A stretch of DNA of 64,000 nucleotides, from positions 1 to 64,000 of the forward strand of contig JAGZJZ010000007.1 of the NCBI GenBank assembly GCA_018365455.1, read 5' to 3'. Every line of letters starts with the position of its first letter. The first letter of the stretch is position 1. The position numbers and the translations under genes are program-made. Positions 8,001 to 16,072 of this stretch are shown here, one piece after another. The notes below the pieces were generated by a model, which saw nothing but the letters and a program-made list of their open reading frames with translations, had not been told where the DNA came from and made no database searches. This DNA comes from Clostridiales bacterium. GTDB taxonomy: Bacteria > Bacillota > Clostridia > Lachnospirales > Lachnospiraceae.

Positions 8001-9353
8001 GCATGCTTCATTTAACTGCACGCTGTCTACGGTGTTATTTTTGATTTTAATGCACTTCATATCCTGACCGCCGATGTCCAGAATACAATCTACTTCCGGA
8101 TCAAAGAAAGCCGCGGCATAATAGTGGGAAACCGTTTCCACTTCCCCCTCATCCAGCATGAGCGCTGCTTTGATCAAAGCCTCCCCGTATCCCGTAGAAC
8201 AGGAGTAGGCTATGGTTGCACTATCCGGCATCAGTGCATAAATTTCCTTAATTGCGGAAATGGTAGTGTTTAAAGGACTTCCGTTGTTGCTGCTGTAAAA
8301 CGAATACAGAAGAGAGCCGTCTTCTCCTACGAGAGCAGCTTTTGTTGTAGTGGAACCGGCATCAATACCAAGGAAACAGAGTCCTTCATAGGAACTCAGA
8401 TCTGCGGTTACGACATTGTACTTACTCTGTCGTTCGTTAAATGCTGCATAATCTTCATTTGATGCAAACAAAGGTTCCATACGGGCTACTTCAAACTCCA
8501 TTTTGATGGCGGAGGACAGCTTTGCAATCAAAGCTTCCAAAGAGGTTGTCACCTCCGGATCATGATTTAGAGCAGACCCAATTGCTGCAAACAGATGAGA
8601 ATTATTTGGAGTAATAGCATGTTCCTCATCCAATTTTAAAGTACGGATAAATGCCTGTTTTAACTCAGAGAGGAAGTGAAGTGGTCCTCCCAGAAAGGCT
8701 ACGTGGCCGCGGATTGGTTTTCCGCAGGCAAGCCCGCTGATGGTCTGGTTAACCACTGCCTGGAAAATGGATGCGGATAAATCTTCTTTTGTTGCCCCTT
8801 CATTGATCAAAGGCTGGATATCTGATTTTGCAAATACTCCGCAGCGGGCAGCTATCGTATAGAGTGAACTGTAGTTTTTTGCATATTCATTCAATCCGGA
8901 AGCGTCTGTCTGCAGCAGGGATGCCATCTGATCGATGAAAGAACCGGTACCACCGGCGCATATGCCATTCATACGCTGTTCCACGCTGCCCCCTTCAAAA
9001 TAAATAATCTTCGCATCTTCGCCGCCAAGTTCAATGGCAACATCGGTCTGAGGTGCATAATCCTGGAGCGCCGCAGAAACGGCGATTACTTCCTGGACAA
9101 AGGGAACACCCAGATGCTTGGCAAGAGTAAGTCCGCCTGAACCGGTAATCATAGGAGCCAGGGAAAATTCCCCCAGCTGGTTATAAGCTTTTTTTAATAA
9201 AGAAGACAAGGTCTCCTGAATATTGGCATAATGTCTTTCATAGTCAGAAAACAGAAGATTTTGTTCGTGATCCAGAATTGCAATCTTAACTGTGGTTGAA
9301 CCAATGTCGATTCCCAGACTATGTAAGGCATTTTTATTTATATCGTTTTGCAT
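5097..9353 (-). CDS. Two-domain 2-hydroxyacyl-CoA dehydratase activase (BadF/HgdC type) with DUF2229 and HgdB-like parts
   Basis: 1418 residues. Two tandem ASKHA ATPase domains occur (about 12-270 and 325-590), each with the phosphate loop GIDxGSTTxK and GG(E/Q)D. The first has Cys132 in NGICAGGTGSF and Cys171 in ARCGVFAKSD, the two positions that bind the bridging 4Fe-4S cluster in HgdC; the second has matching NEACSSGCGSF and GTRCTVF. A DUF2229-type region follows (CKGCxxHC near 635-640), then a C-terminal HgdB-like region. Known relatives inject an electron into 2-hydroxyacyl-CoA dehydratases using ATP. No dehydratase gene is adjacent, so the partner is unknown. Confidence 0.82.
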   Translation of the reverse strand: MQNDINKNALHSLGIDIGSTTVKIAILDHEQNLLFSDYERHYANIQETLSSLLKKAYNQLGEFSLAPMITGSGGLTLAKHLGVPFVQEVIAVSAALQDYAPQTDVAIELGGEDAKIIYFEGGSVEQRMNGICAGGTGSFIDQMASLLQTDASGLNEYAKNYSSLYTIAARCGVFAKSDIQPLINEGATKEDLSASIFQAVVNQTISGLACGKPIRGHVAFLGGPLHFLSELKQAFIRTLKLDEEHAITPNNSHLFAAIGSALNHDPEVTTSLEALIAKLSSAIKMEFEVARMEPLFASNEDYAAFNERQSKYNVVTADLSSYEGLCFLGIDAGSTTTKAALVGEDGSLLYSFYSSNNGSPLNTTISAIKEIYALMPDSATIAYSCSTGYGEALIKAALMLDEGEVETVSHYYAAAFFDPEVDCILDIGGQDMKCIKIKNNTVDSVQLNEACSSGCGSFIETFAKSLNYSVQDFAKAALFAKHPIDLGTRCTVFMNSKVKQAQKEGAEVSDISAGLAYSVIKNALYKVIKVSDASELGRHIVVQGGTFYNDAVLRSFEKIAECEAIRPDIAGIMGAFGAALIARERYNENTETTMLSIDKINKLQFTTTMAKCKGCTNHCRLTVNRFTGGRQFVSGNRCERGLGKEKNKDNIPNLFDFKNKLMFSYTPLEEDEAVRGTVGIPRVLNMYDNYPFWFTFFNQLKYKVVLSPPSTHKIYELGIESIPSESECYPAKLAHGHVTWLIRQGINFIFYPCIPYERNEFPEANNHYNCPIVTSYAENIKNNIEEIKTEKINFSNPFLSFTSVETICSQLYKTFPRIPAEEVKAAVQAGWDELDRIRKEMYRKGEETIAYLKETGRHGIVLAGRPYHIDSEINHGIPELINSYGVAVLTEDSVSHLNQPERPLIVMDQWMYHSRLYAAANYVKTTDNLDLIQLNSFGCGLDAVTTDSVNDILANSGKIYTCLKIDEVNNLGAARIRVRSLLSAIRVREERKMCRCIQPSNIKRVVFTEQMKKDYTILCPQMSPIHFGLVEAAFNTSGYRLEVLNTDDKAAVDMGLKYVNNDACFPSLIVVGQIMDAVHSGKYNLDKTAVLISQTGGGCRASNYIGFIRRALEKAGYPNIPVISINLSGLEKNPGFKINYSLVTKGLYAVIFGDLFMRCLYRMRPYEKVKGSANALHQKWEERCIRFISQRHPSFREFKKLCRQLIRDFDALPILDIKKPKVGVVGEILVKFLPAANNHLVELLEAEGAEAVVPDLMDFLLYCFYNNNFKAENLGMKKSSAGIANAGIKALEFARSAASKELEKSVHFHAPAKIEDLAEFANPIVSIGNQTGEGWFLTGEMLELIHSGTNNIVCTQPFGCLPNHVVGKGVIKELRHRYPLSNIVAIDYDPGASEVNQLNRIKLMLSTAQKNLKKEMEA

Positions 9354-9398
9354 TTATGTGCCTCCAATCTATGTGAGAGTTACGTTGCAGCAGGCCTG

Positions 9399-9440
9399 GA
9401 GCGTGTTTGAAAAATCATTCCCGCCGCTGCACGCTCTAAT
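9399..9440 (+). repeat. Intergenic element, GTTTGAAAA family, short copy
   Basis: Starts GAGCGTGTTTGAAAAATCAT, then reaches CACGCTC at 9430-9436, a perfect 7-bp inverted repeat with the first seven bases (9399-9405). It shares the first 26 bases almost exactly with the copy at 58823. Confidence 0.65.
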
Positions 9441-9587
9441 CAAATTATATGAAAAGAGCCTGTTGGTATACTATATCTTGTATGGCATTGAATACCACGC
9501 TACATTATACGACAAATCAGTTTAAAATACAATCCTAAAATATAGAAATGATTTCCTATTAAAAGATGAATGGAAGAAGTAAATTCC

Positions 9588-9732
9588 GTTACTATTCACG
9601 GTCAGGAATGCGCTGAACTGCGCATTCCGTGAGAACATGATTCAGGAGTGAGGGGCGATTTTTGTGTAGCAAAACTTTAAATATCGCCCCGAATTGTTAC
9701 TATGAGCAGCCTCTTTGGCCGTGAATAGTAAC
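9588..9732. repeat. 145-bp nested palindromic element
   Basis: Outer arms GTTACTATTCACGG (9588-9601) and CCGTGAATAGTAAC (9719-9732) are a perfect 14-bp inverted repeat. Inside are two more perfect hairpins: GGAATGCGC-TGAACT-GCGCATTCC (9605-9628) and GGGGCGAT...ATCGCCCC (9652-9690). It could be a small non-autonomous mobile element or a structured RNA; no transposase is nearby. Confidence 0.65.
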
Positions 9733-9745
9733 AATTTTCCAAAAC

Positions 9746-9774
9746 TTGTACTTTAAGGAAAGATATGATAAAAT
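9746..9774 (+). promoter_or_regulatory. Promoter of tgt-yajC
   Basis: TTGTAC (9746-9751), 17-base spacer, TAAAAT (9769-9774), about 55 bases before the tgt start. Confidence 0.65.
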
Positions 9775-9836
9775 ACACACGAGTGTGTTTGAAGATTGCT
9801 CAAACTATAAAAATAAACATAAAGCAGGTAATATGA

Positions 9837-10979
9837 ATGTACAGACTTATAAAACAAGACGGAAAAGCAAAAAGAGGCGAACTGCATACGGTGCATGGTG
9901 TCATTCAGACTCCGGTATTCATGAATGTGGGTACCGCAGCGGCGATTAAAGGGGCAGTGTCCACCGCAGATCTTCAGGAGATCAAAACCCAGGTAGAGCT
10001 TTCCAATACCTATCATCTCCATGTGCGTCCAGGTGACGATGTGGTCAGAAAAATGGGCGGACTGCATAAATTTATGGTTTGGGACAAGCCTATATTAACG
10101 GATTCCGGCGGTTTCCAGGTGTTTTCCCTGGCAGGACTTCGTAAGATAAAAGAAGAAGGTGTGTACTTCAGTTCCCATATTGACGGCAGGAAAATTTTCA
10201 TGGGGCCGGAAGAAAGCATGCAGATCCAGTCAAATCTGGCGTCCACCATAGCCATGGCATTTGATGAATGCCCATCCAGTGTAGCAAGCAGGGAATACGT
10301 TCAAAATTCTGTTGACCGGACTACCAGATGGCTTGGCAGATGTAAAGAAGAGATGGCAAGACTGAACAGTCTGGAAGATACGATTAATAAAAACCAGTTA
10401 TTATTTGCTATCAATCAGGGAGCGATATACGAGGATATCCGTATTGAACATGCCAAGACTATTGCAAAGATGGATCTGGACGGATATGCTATCGGCGGTC
10501 TCGCTGTAGGAGAAACACATGAGGAAATGTACCGCATACTGGACGCAGTTGTGCCCCATCTTCCGTTAGAAAAGCCCACGTATCTCATGGGCGTGGGAAC
10601 TCCGGCAAATATTCTGGAAGCAGTGGACCGGGGGGTGGATTTCTTCGACTGCGTCTATCCCAGCAGAAATGGGAGACACGGGCATGTCTATACCAATCAC
10701 GGCAAGATGAACCTGTTTAATGCAAAATATGAACTGGATGGTAAGCCGATAGAAGAAGGGTGCCAGTGTCCGGCATGCCGCCATTACAGCAGAGCGTATA
10801 TCCGCCATTTATTAAAGGCGAAGGAAATGCTGGGAATGCGGCTGTGTGTACTTCACAATCTGTATTTCTATAATCACATGATGGAAGAGATTAGGGAAGC
10901 CATCGAACAGGGGCGGTACGCAGAATACAAAAAAGCCAAATTGGAAGGTTTTGAACAGGGAAACATTAAAATTCGCTAA
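9837..10979 (+). CDS. tgt: Queuine tRNA-guanine ribosyltransferase
   Basis: 380 residues, normal for bacterial Tgt. Asp89 in TDSGGFQVFS is the substrate-recognising acid. The nucleophilic Asp is in DRGVDFFDCVYPSRNGRHG near 265, and the zinc site CxCxxCxxY...H is at about 305-340. The enzyme exchanges guanine-34 for preQ1 in tRNAs for Tyr, His, Asn and Asp. The start is ATG 9837 (MYRLIKQDG); a nearby ATG at 9833 is out of frame. yajC follows, a common tgt neighbour. Confidence 0.96.
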   Translation: MYRLIKQDGKAKRGELHTVHGVIQTPVFMNVGTAAAIKGAVSTADLQEIKTQVELSNTYHLHVRPGDDVVRKMGGLHKFMVWDKPILTDSGGFQVFSLAGLRKIKEEGVYFSSHIDGRKIFMGPEESMQIQSNLASTIAMAFDECPSSVASREYVQNSVDRTTRWLGRCKEEMARLNSLEDTINKNQLLFAINQGAIYEDIRIEHAKTIAKMDLDGYAIGGLAVGETHEEMYRILDAVVPHLPLEKPTYLMGVGTPANILEAVDRGVDFFDCVYPSRNGRHGHVYTNHGKMNLFNAKYELDGKPIEEGCQCPACRHYSRAYIRHLLKAKEMLGMRLCVLHNLYFYNHMMEEIREAIEQGRYAEYKKAKLEGFEQGNIKIR

Positions 10980-11061
10980 ATTATTAAAAAATACTTGATG
11001 ATTTGGCAGAATTTGTGTATTATGTAATTTATGAGTGAAAAAGAAATGGAGGAAGTCACAC

Positions 11062-11370
11062 ATGAGTAATGTTTTAAGTGCCGGAGGTGCTGCAGGCGGA
11101 ATGGGTCTTTTAATTCTCTACGTAGTAGTAATTGGTGCAGCAATGTACTTTTTTGCTATCAGACCGCAGAAAAAGGAGCAGAAGAGATTAAATGCAATGC
11201 TGTCTGATCTTGCTGTAGGAGATAGTATCGTAACTACCGGAGGATTTTACGGTGTTATAATTGATATTACAGACGAAGACGTAATTGTAGAATTTGGAAG
11301 CAATAAGAACTGTAGAATTCCAATGAGAAAAGCTGCAATTGCTGAAGTTGAAAAACCAGAAGCGGAATAA
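11062..11370 (+). CDS. yajC: Preprotein translocase subunit YajC
   Basis: 102 residues: one N-terminal membrane helix (about 10-28), then the hallmark AIRPQKKEQKRLNAMLSDLAVGDSIVTTGGFYG and the small beta domain. YajC associates with SecDF-YidC at the membrane. GGAGG at 11048-11052 fixes the start at ATG 11062; an upstream in-frame ATG at 11035 has no ribosome site. The gene ends at a strong terminator, so secDF are not co-transcribed here. Confidence 0.93.
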   Translation: MSNVLSAGGAAGGMGLLILYVVVIGAAMYFFAIRPQKKEQKRLNAMLSDLAVGDSIVTTGGFYGVIIDITDEDVIVEFGSNKNCRIPMRKAAIAEVEKPEAE

Positions 11371-11380
11371 AGATTGTTGA

Positions 11381-11410
11381 AGATACCGGGAGATCCGGTA
11401 TCTTTTTTTG
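11381..11410 (+). terminator. Terminator after yajC
   Basis: AGATACCGG (11381-11389), loop GAGAT, CCGGTATCT (11395-11403), then TTTTTT. Confidence 0.93.
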
Positions 11411-11487
11411 TGGGGTTTGGCGGGAAATATTCTTTCCGGATATTCTTGTTTTCTCCAAATAAAATTGTATCTCAGTTGGTGAAAATA

Positions 11488-11496
11488 TGATATAAT
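11488..11496 (+). promoter_or_regulatory. Extended -10 promoter of the binding-protein/GGDEF-EAL operon
   Basis: TGATATAAT at 11488-11496 is an extended -10 (TGnTATAAT) about 57 bases before the gene. A well-spaced -35 is not evident. Confidence 0.55.
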
Positions 11497-11553
11497 ACTC
11501 TCTATATGCATCCTTAAATAAAAAGAGAATATAATACGGAAAGAGTGAAAAAG

Positions 11554-12987
11554 ATGAAAAAGAAAATGTTGGCTTTTGGGATCGCAGCAGGATTGTTTGC
11601 AATTGCATTAGGTGGGTGTGGTTCCACGGGGAAAGTGAAGTTAGATCCAAAGAATCCGGTGAATATTGACATCTGGCATTATTACAGCGGAAATCAGCAG
11701 AATGCGCTGGACAGTATGATTAAAGAGTTTAACAGCACAGTTGGACTGGACGAGGGAATTGTTGTAAGTGCACTGAACTGCGGAAGTATTCCTGAGTTGT
11801 CGGAAAAGGTACTGGATACAGCGAATAAGAAAGTCGGGACTTCCGATATGCCCAGTATCTTTCTGGGATATACCAATACCGTATATGAAATAGATAAAAA
11901 AGGGCTGGTCGCTAATTTAGATGATTATCTGAGCAAGGAAGAGCTGGAACAGTACGACCCGGCTTACATTGAGGAAGGCAGAATGGGGGAAAAGAATGAA
12001 CTTAAAATTTTTCCAACAGCGAAGTCTACGGAGATGATGATGCTCAATAAGACAGATTGGGATAAGTTTGCGGCGGAAACAGGGGCAGACATTAAGAAAC
12101 TGGAAACTATTGAAGGATTAATTGATATATCGGAGCAATATTATAACTGGTCCGGCGGCAAAGCATTTTTTGGCAGAGATGCAATGGCAAATTATCTGTT
12201 GATTGGGGCGAAACAGCTTGGCACAGAACTCTTTAAAGTAGAAAATGGAAAAGTAGAGTATCAGCTTGATCAGGAGGTTATGAAAAAGATATGGGATGGT
12301 TACTATGTTCCTTACATAAAAGGATATTTCGGAGCATATGGCAAGTTCCGTTCCGATGATGCAAAAGTGGGGGATCTTCTAGCCTTTGTAGGATCCACAA
12401 CCTCCGCTACTTACTTCCCCAAAGAAGTATTTATCGATGACACCAACAGCTATCCGGTAGAGGCGATGGCATTGAAAGCACCGGTTTTTGAAGGTGGAGA
12501 AAAATATGCCGTTCAGCAGGGAGCCGGTATGGCAGTTACCAAATCTACACCGGAGAAAGAGTTTGCGTCTGTAGAGTTTATGAAATGGTTTACCGACACA
12601 GACCGTAATCTGTCTTTTTCTCTGGAGTCCGGTTATCTTCCGGTAAAAAAGGAAGCAAAGACAAGTGAGAAACTGAAGTCAACACTTGCAGGCTATGAAG
12701 AAGGAAAGATTGATTCCGTAATGGAAGAAACGCTGAAAATGGCTTTTGAAATGTCAGATACTTATAAATTTTATACGGCAAAGGCGTTTGAGGGAAGTGA
12801 AGCAGCCAGGGATGTTCTGGAATACAGTTTATCAGATAAGGCAAAGGAAGACAAACAGGCAATCGATGCATTGATCAAAGACGGAACAGATCGGGATGAA
12901 GCAATCGCTCAATATAATACGCAGGATAATTTTGAAGCATGGCTAAGTCTGCTAAGTAAGGATTTGGAGGCAACGCAGGCCGGTTGA
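11554..12987 (+). CDS. Extracellular solute-binding lipoprotein (family 1, sugar type) paired with a GGDEF/EAL sensor
   Basis: 477 residues with a lipoprotein signal (lipobox LGGC, Cys22) and the bilobal family 1 binding-protein pattern (NIDIWHYYSGNQQNALDSMIKEFN near 38; C-terminal FEAWLSLL). Such proteins normally feed sugars to ABC permeases, but no permease or ATPase gene is present. Twelve bases after its stop begins a membrane GGDEF/EAL protein with a large extracytoplasmic domain. I infer that the binding protein presents a ligand to that sensor. ATG 11554 is chosen because GGAAAGAG (11538-11545) is eight bases away; GTG 11545 is a possible alternative. Confidence 0.8.
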   Translation: MKKKMLAFGIAAGLFAIALGGCGSTGKVKLDPKNPVNIDIWHYYSGNQQNALDSMIKEFNSTVGLDEGIVVSALNCGSIPELSEKVLDTANKKVGTSDMPSIFLGYTNTVYEIDKKGLVANLDDYLSKEELEQYDPAYIEEGRMGEKNELKIFPTAKSTEMMMLNKTDWDKFAAETGADIKKLETIEGLIDISEQYYNWSGGKAFFGRDAMANYLLIGAKQLGTELFKVENGKVEYQLDQEVMKKIWDGYYVPYIKGYFGAYGKFRSDDAKVGDLLAFVGSTTSATYFPKEVFIDDTNSYPVEAMALKAPVFEGGEKYAVQQGAGMAVTKSTPEKEFASVEFMKWFTDTDRNLSFSLESGYLPVKKEAKTSEKLKSTLAGYEEGKIDSVMEETLKMAFEMSDTYKFYTAKAFEGSEAARDVLEYSLSDKAKEDKQAIDALIKDGTDRDEAIAQYNTQDNFEAWLSLLSKDLEATQAG

Positions 12988-12999
12988 TGAGGAAGTAAG

Positions 13000-15981
13000 A
13001 TGAAAAGATCAAAAACATCATTATTGAAGAAAATTTTAATTCCAATTTTGATCGTCATGCTATTCCAGGCAGGATTAATTTATTGCGTTGTTTTTGAAAG
13101 CGGTACAATGGATAAGCTGAAGAATAATTCATTTCATATTTTCAGTGAAAAAGTAAATAACCGCAGAAATTCCCTCCAAAATGACATGATATCCAGATGG
13201 GGAAATGTCAAAGGCACCACGGAGGATATCACAACAGCAGTTCAGACAATTTTACAGAAACAGGGCAAAACACCTCAGGAGATTGTGATGAACAGCGAAT
13301 GCAGCAAAGAAATTCTGAATCATATATCAGATTATCTGTTGGAAATGATGAGAAGAAACGTAGTGAGTGGAGCGTTTGTTATATTTGACGGAGACGAAAG
13401 TGATTCCAAAAGCGGAATTTATTTCCGGGATTCTGATCCGACGACGACTACAGGAGACTATTCCGATCTGCTGGCACTTAGGGGACCCTCCTATATAACG
13501 AGCAAATACCGCATTGCGCTGGATCGTTTTTGGACTCCGGGATTCCAGTTGGACGAAAAAGATTCCGATAATGCTTTTTATTATCGCCCTTTTGAGGCGG
13601 CAAAAGACCATCCGGAGATGGAAAGTAATGATCTTGGATATTGGAGCACTCCATTTTATTTAAATAAAAGCGAAGCCGGCGATTCCGTTCCGATTATTAC
13701 TTACTCTGTTCCGATAATTCTTGCCGGGGAACCTATCGGAGTAATGGGGGTGGAACTGTCTCTGGATTATCTGAATACGGAATTGCCTTTTAAAGAACTG
13801 GATAATCAGAACTTTGGAAGTTATGTTCTGGCTATGGGGAAAAGTGAAAGCGAGGACGACGAAGTACCCCTTACCTACCATTTGATTACCCAGACCGGAA
13901 TTATGTCCAAACAGATGTTTCCGGAAATCGGTGGTCAGCTGGAACTGGAAGATGACCTTTCCAATAACTTTTTTTACCCCATCAAATCGGAGGGGAAGAA
14001 GACTTATGGCTGTGTACAGACGATAAAACTGTATAATACCCATACCCCCTTTGAGAATGAGCAATGGGTGCTAGTAGGCGTCGTTTCCGATGAACATCTG
14101 CTTTCTTTTTTCTATAGCTTCCGCGCCAGTATTATGGTGATGATTATTCTATCACTGCTTATTGGTGTTGCAGCAAGCTTTGTAGTGTCAAAACTGGTAA
14201 CAAATCCAATCACGGCACTGAGCAGAAAGTTAAAAACGCTGAACCCGGATAAACCAATTCATTTGGAAAGGCTGGAGGTATCTGAAATTGACGAACTCTC
14301 CGGTACGATTGAAAATCTAAGCGTAGAGGTGGCGAACAACGCCAATAAACTGTCTACTATTCTTGCGATGACCGATATTAAAATGGGAGCCTGTGAATAT
14401 AATCATGAGAAGCCCGACAGAGTATTCTGCACCGAACAGTTTTGTGAGATTCTGGGAATCGAAAAAGGTGAAAATTATGTAGAATCAGGTAAGGTAAAAG
14501 CAGCTCTTCGGAAATTGCTGCCGTATCTGGTCAGCAGGGATAAGAATGAAGGAGTATATATCCTGCATATAGATAAAGGAATGTATCCATACTGGCTGAG
14601 AGCCAAAGTTGTGACAAAAGAATGCCGGACCCTGGTGGTGCTTACCGATATCAGCAAGGAAATGGAAGAGAAAATCAAGATTGAACACGAAAGAGATTAT
14701 GATATTCTGACAAATCTCTTTAACCGCAGGGCATTTTGTTCCAGACTGGACCGTTTGTTTGAAGAACCGCAGAAGCTGAAACAGGGCGCTATGGTCATGC
14801 TGGATCTGGACAATCTGAAATATGTAAATGATACATATGGGCATGATTATGGAGATGAATACATCAGGCTGGCAGCAGATGTGTTAAAGAAATATCCGGA
14901 CCCACAGTCTGTGATCTCCAGACTGTCCGGAGATGAATTTATGATTTTCGTTTACGGATATCAGAATCAGGAAGAGATTCAGCAGAAATTTGCAGAAATG
15001 TTTGCAAAATTCAAAGATGCGAAAATTACTTTCCAGGATATGACTTCCATTCAGGTGCGGGCTTCCGCAGGTATAGCAGCTTATCCCAAGGATGCGGTTA
15101 ATTACCATGACCTGATCCGATATGCGGATTTTGCCATGTATCTGGTTAAAAAGACCAACAAGGGACAGATGGAAGCATTTAATGTGGATATCTATAATAA
15201 AGAATCTTACCTGCTGCAATGTAAAGAGGAACTGAATAAGCTGATCGAAGAAGAACTGATGGATTACATGTATCAGCCAATTGTCTCCACAACAACCGGA
15301 GAAATATTTGCCTACGAAGCTCTGATGCGGCCCAGAACCACAAACATCAAAACACCGTTTGAGCTTTTAACACTGGCGAGAGCCCAGTCCAAGCTTCATG
15401 AGATCGAACGGCTGACATTTTCCAAAGCAATGGAAGGGTTTGCCAAGTTAAACGCATCCAACGGAAACGGGAAGTTGTTCATCAATTCCATTGCTAACCA
15501 GTGTTTGAGCGAAAAAGAAATTGCGCTTATCGAATCCAGGTACGGAGCCTATCTGTCCCGGATCGTTTTAGAAATTACAGAAGAAGACAAACTGGACGCG
15601 CCGCTTATGGAGCGGAAAAAAGAAGTATTAAAATCCTGGGGAGCACAGCTTGCCATCGATGATTTTGGAACGGGATACAATTCCGAGGGCGTTCTCTTAA
15701 GTATCCGCCCGGATTATATTAAAATAGACAAATCCCTTGTTGAGGGAATTTGTCAGGATAAAAATAAGCAGATGCTGCTGCGCCACCTGGTTACTTATGC
15801 AAGGGAACATGATATAAAAACCATTGCAGAGGGTGTGGAAACGGCAGATGAAATGCAGGCGCTGATCCTGGAAAAGATTGACTATCTCCAGGGATATTAT
15901 CTGGCAAGACCCGGATTTATACCTCCTGAAATACCGGAAAAAGTGCGCAGGCAGATCATTGATTTAGGAAAAAATCGGTAA
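13000..15981 (+). CDS. Membrane sensor protein with HAMP-like, PAS-like, GGDEF and EAL domains
   Basis: 993 residues. Membrane helix at about 11-29, extracytoplasmic sensing region to about 370, second helix about 372-393, HAMP-like linker to about 440, PAS-like segment about 450-550, GGDEF about 565-730 and EAL about 750-990. The GGDEF signature is SGDEF (643-647), a conservative variant; the RxxD inhibitory site is not obvious. EAL is intact (773-775), with DDFGTGYNS near 887, so cyclic-di-GMP hydrolysis is likely and synthesis possible. It probably forms one signalling unit with the upstream binding lipoprotein. Confidence 0.88.
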   Translation: MKRSKTSLLKKILIPILIVMLFQAGLIYCVVFESGTMDKLKNNSFHIFSEKVNNRRNSLQNDMISRWGNVKGTTEDITTAVQTILQKQGKTPQEIVMNSECSKEILNHISDYLLEMMRRNVVSGAFVIFDGDESDSKSGIYFRDSDPTTTTGDYSDLLALRGPSYITSKYRIALDRFWTPGFQLDEKDSDNAFYYRPFEAAKDHPEMESNDLGYWSTPFYLNKSEAGDSVPIITYSVPIILAGEPIGVMGVELSLDYLNTELPFKELDNQNFGSYVLAMGKSESEDDEVPLTYHLITQTGIMSKQMFPEIGGQLELEDDLSNNFFYPIKSEGKKTYGCVQTIKLYNTHTPFENEQWVLVGVVSDEHLLSFFYSFRASIMVMIILSLLIGVAASFVVSKLVTNPITALSRKLKTLNPDKPIHLERLEVSEIDELSGTIENLSVEVANNANKLSTILAMTDIKMGACEYNHEKPDRVFCTEQFCEILGIEKGENYVESGKVKAALRKLLPYLVSRDKNEGVYILHIDKGMYPYWLRAKVVTKECRTLVVLTDISKEMEEKIKIEHERDYDILTNLFNRRAFCSRLDRLFEEPQKLKQGAMVMLDLDNLKYVNDTYGHDYGDEYIRLAADVLKKYPDPQSVISRLSGDEFMIFVYGYQNQEEIQQKFAEMFAKFKDAKITFQDMTSIQVRASAGIAAYPKDAVNYHDLIRYADFAMYLVKKTNKGQMEAFNVDIYNKESYLLQCKEELNKLIEEELMDYMYQPIVSTTTGEIFAYEALMRPRTTNIKTPFELLTLARAQSKLHEIERLTFSKAMEGFAKLNASNGNGKLFINSIANQCLSEKEIALIESRYGAYLSRIVLEITEEDKLDAPLMERKKEVLKSWGAQLAIDDFGTGYNSEGVLLSIRPDYIKIDKSLVEGICQDKNKQMLLRHLVTYAREHDIKTIAEGVETADEMQALILEKIDYLQGYYLARPGFIPPEIPEKVRRQIIDLGKNR

Positions 15982-15996
15982 AAATAGGGATTATAG

Positions 15997-16025
15997 TTGA
16001 AAAGTGCATAAAAATGCATTATGAT
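15997..16025 (+). promoter_or_regulatory. Promoter of leuB with a dyad in the spacer
   Basis: TTGAAA (15997-16002), 17-base spacer, TATGAT (16020-16025). The spacer contains TGCAT-AAAA-ATGCA (16005-16018), a symmetric site well placed for a repressor. Confidence 0.65.
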
Positions 16026-16072
16026 ATTGGATAAAGATTTGGATAAAAAGATACAGAAGGGAAGAAATCACT

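Larger units (their letters stand above)
9354..9836. other. Divergent intergenic region with two structured elements
   Basis: Between the minus-strand activase and plus-strand tgt. It holds a GTTTGAAAA-type element at 9399-9440 in the activase leader, an AT-rich stretch with a minus-strand TATAAT (9444-9449), the nested palindrome at 9588-9732 and the tgt promoter at 9746-9774. No coding sequence is supported. Confidence 0.7.
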
